This document shows, piece after piece, positions 63,316-64,000 of a stretch of DNA of 64,000 bases (position 1 is its first letter; every line of letters begins with the position of its first letter). A program made the position numbers and the translations under genes. The stretch comes from CAJLIR01 sp964408085 (GTDB lineage: Bacteria; Bacillota_I; Bacilli_A; RF39; UBA660). The stretch is from the NCBI GenBank assembly GCA_964408085.1, contig CAYOYB010000002.1:1-64000 (forward strand). Direction: 5' to 3'. Under the pieces are notes generated by a model, which saw only the letters and a program-made list of their open reading frames with translations, was not told the DNA's origin and did no database searches.

Positions 63316-63989
63316 TTAAAATACACTTTTGTTTTCAATATTATCTTTAAATTTATATAATTTTGCTGGTTTTTTACCTTCAAATTTCATTGTTAAATTT
63401 GTATCTTCAACAATGTTTAAATTAAGAATTTTTTTTCTAAAATTTCTTCGATCAAATTCTTTACCTAAAATTGCCTCATAAACTTTTTGTAATTCTGGCA
63501 TCGTAAAATTATTAGGAAATAATGCTGATAAAATGTTAGATTCGGTTATTTTTTGTTTTAAAAAATTAATCGCATCTGCAAGTATTTCTTCGTGATCATA
63601 AGCAAGGATGGAATTTTATCTATTCTAAACCAATCAGCATTAGATGTTTTTGTAGTTTCTTTTAAAATATTAACACGATTACAATCAATAACACCAATAT
63701 ACCCTATTGCTACCATACGCATAACAGGTGACCTATCGACTTTACCGAAAGTTTTAAATTCATAGATATTTATATCTTTAATTCCAGATTTTTCAAAAAT
63801 TTCTCTTTTAGCGCCATCAAGTAAGTCCTCATCATTTCTGATAGCTCCACCTGTTAGGCACCATTCACCAATAAATGGTTCGTTTTTTCTTTTAATCAAT
63901 AAAACTTTTGGTACACCCCTCTCAACAGTAAAAATTGCTGTTATAGCGTGTATACCTTGATTCTTATAATAACTCTTGTTTACTTGCAT
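63316..63989 (-). pseudogene. NrtR-type Nudix-winged-helix regulator with one-base frameshift
   Basis: The first frame (ATG 63989) is a Nudix domain with GEWCLTGGAIRNDEDLLDGAKREIFEKSG. It leaves register near 63603-63604 and ends in a short unrelated tail. One added base restores IPSL-AYDHEEILADAINFLKQK and then MPELQKVYEAILGKEFDRRNFRKKI, the winged-helix part typical of NrtR-like regulators, to TAA at 63316. With the missing base the gene is exactly 225 codons, the usual length. Could be a real lesion or an assembly error. Next to tdk and the palindrome. Confidence 0.75.
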
Positions 63990-64000
63990 TTATCATCACA

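Noticed and set aside
1..64000. TGA read as Trp in the whole genome
   Set aside because: rimM, trmD and the NusG domain II gene end in TGA at normal overlaps; reading through rimM would meet several more TGA in the trmD frame. Core genes use TGG only in the parts examined.

Overview
The window is very AT-rich DNA from a low-GC Bacillota, most likely an uncultured gut member of the Bacilli lineage. The evidence is gene content and order: ylbD-ylbE-rsmD, mrnC-rlmB-sigH, rimM-trmD-rplS-lepB, the ymfF/ymfH M16 pair, secG and obg. Nearly all genes lie on the minus strand; the only convincing plus-strand gene is a YfhO-family membrane protein. The standard code fits: rimM and trmD end in TGA inside a normal gene overlap. 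No rRNA, tRNA or CRISPR array was seen.

Region 1 (1-9.7 kb) is cell surface and secretion. The first 6.38 kb is one open minus-strand frame running off the left edge: a giant secreted protein of at least 2,127 residues built from about twenty Ig-like repeats, with a 2,727-bp higher-order duplication. A second exported low-complexity protein, a PH-domain protein, signal peptidase I, a transglutaminase-like protein and a 25-codon micro-ORF follow.

Region 2 (9.7-24.1 kb) is signalling and core functions. It holds a phosphorelay set (two hybrid kinases around an Hpt protein), an adenylate-forming enzyme, a holin-like protein, and a compact flavin-based electron-transfer operon (ApbE, NusG domain II, Gx transporter, FMN-binding lipoprotein). 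After these come rsmD, ylbE, ylbD, sigH, rlmB, a DUF1287 protein, mrnC, and rbgA fused in frame behind an acetyltransferase.

Region 3 (24.1-42.2 kb) is an accessory block, all on one strand. Small single-domain genes (nucleases, Nudix, GNAT, CYTH, HAD, HD, zincin-like) lie between AT-rich spacers. Several are broken by frameshifts or by an in-frame TGA at a tryptophan position. A diverged spacer repeat of up to about 95 bp occurs up to four times.

Region 4 (42.2-64 kb) returns to core genes: a second signal peptidase, rplS, trmD, rimM, TrmH-family methyltransferase, secG, ymfH/ymfF and obg. It also has two YfhO-type proteins (one fused to GtrA), a PIG-L deacetylase, a rhodanese lipoprotein, an ABC exporter, an AAA-CYTH protein and thymidine kinase. 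A frameshifted Nudix-winged-helix (NrtR-type) regulator ends the window; a perfect 21-bp palindrome lies between it and thymidine kinase.
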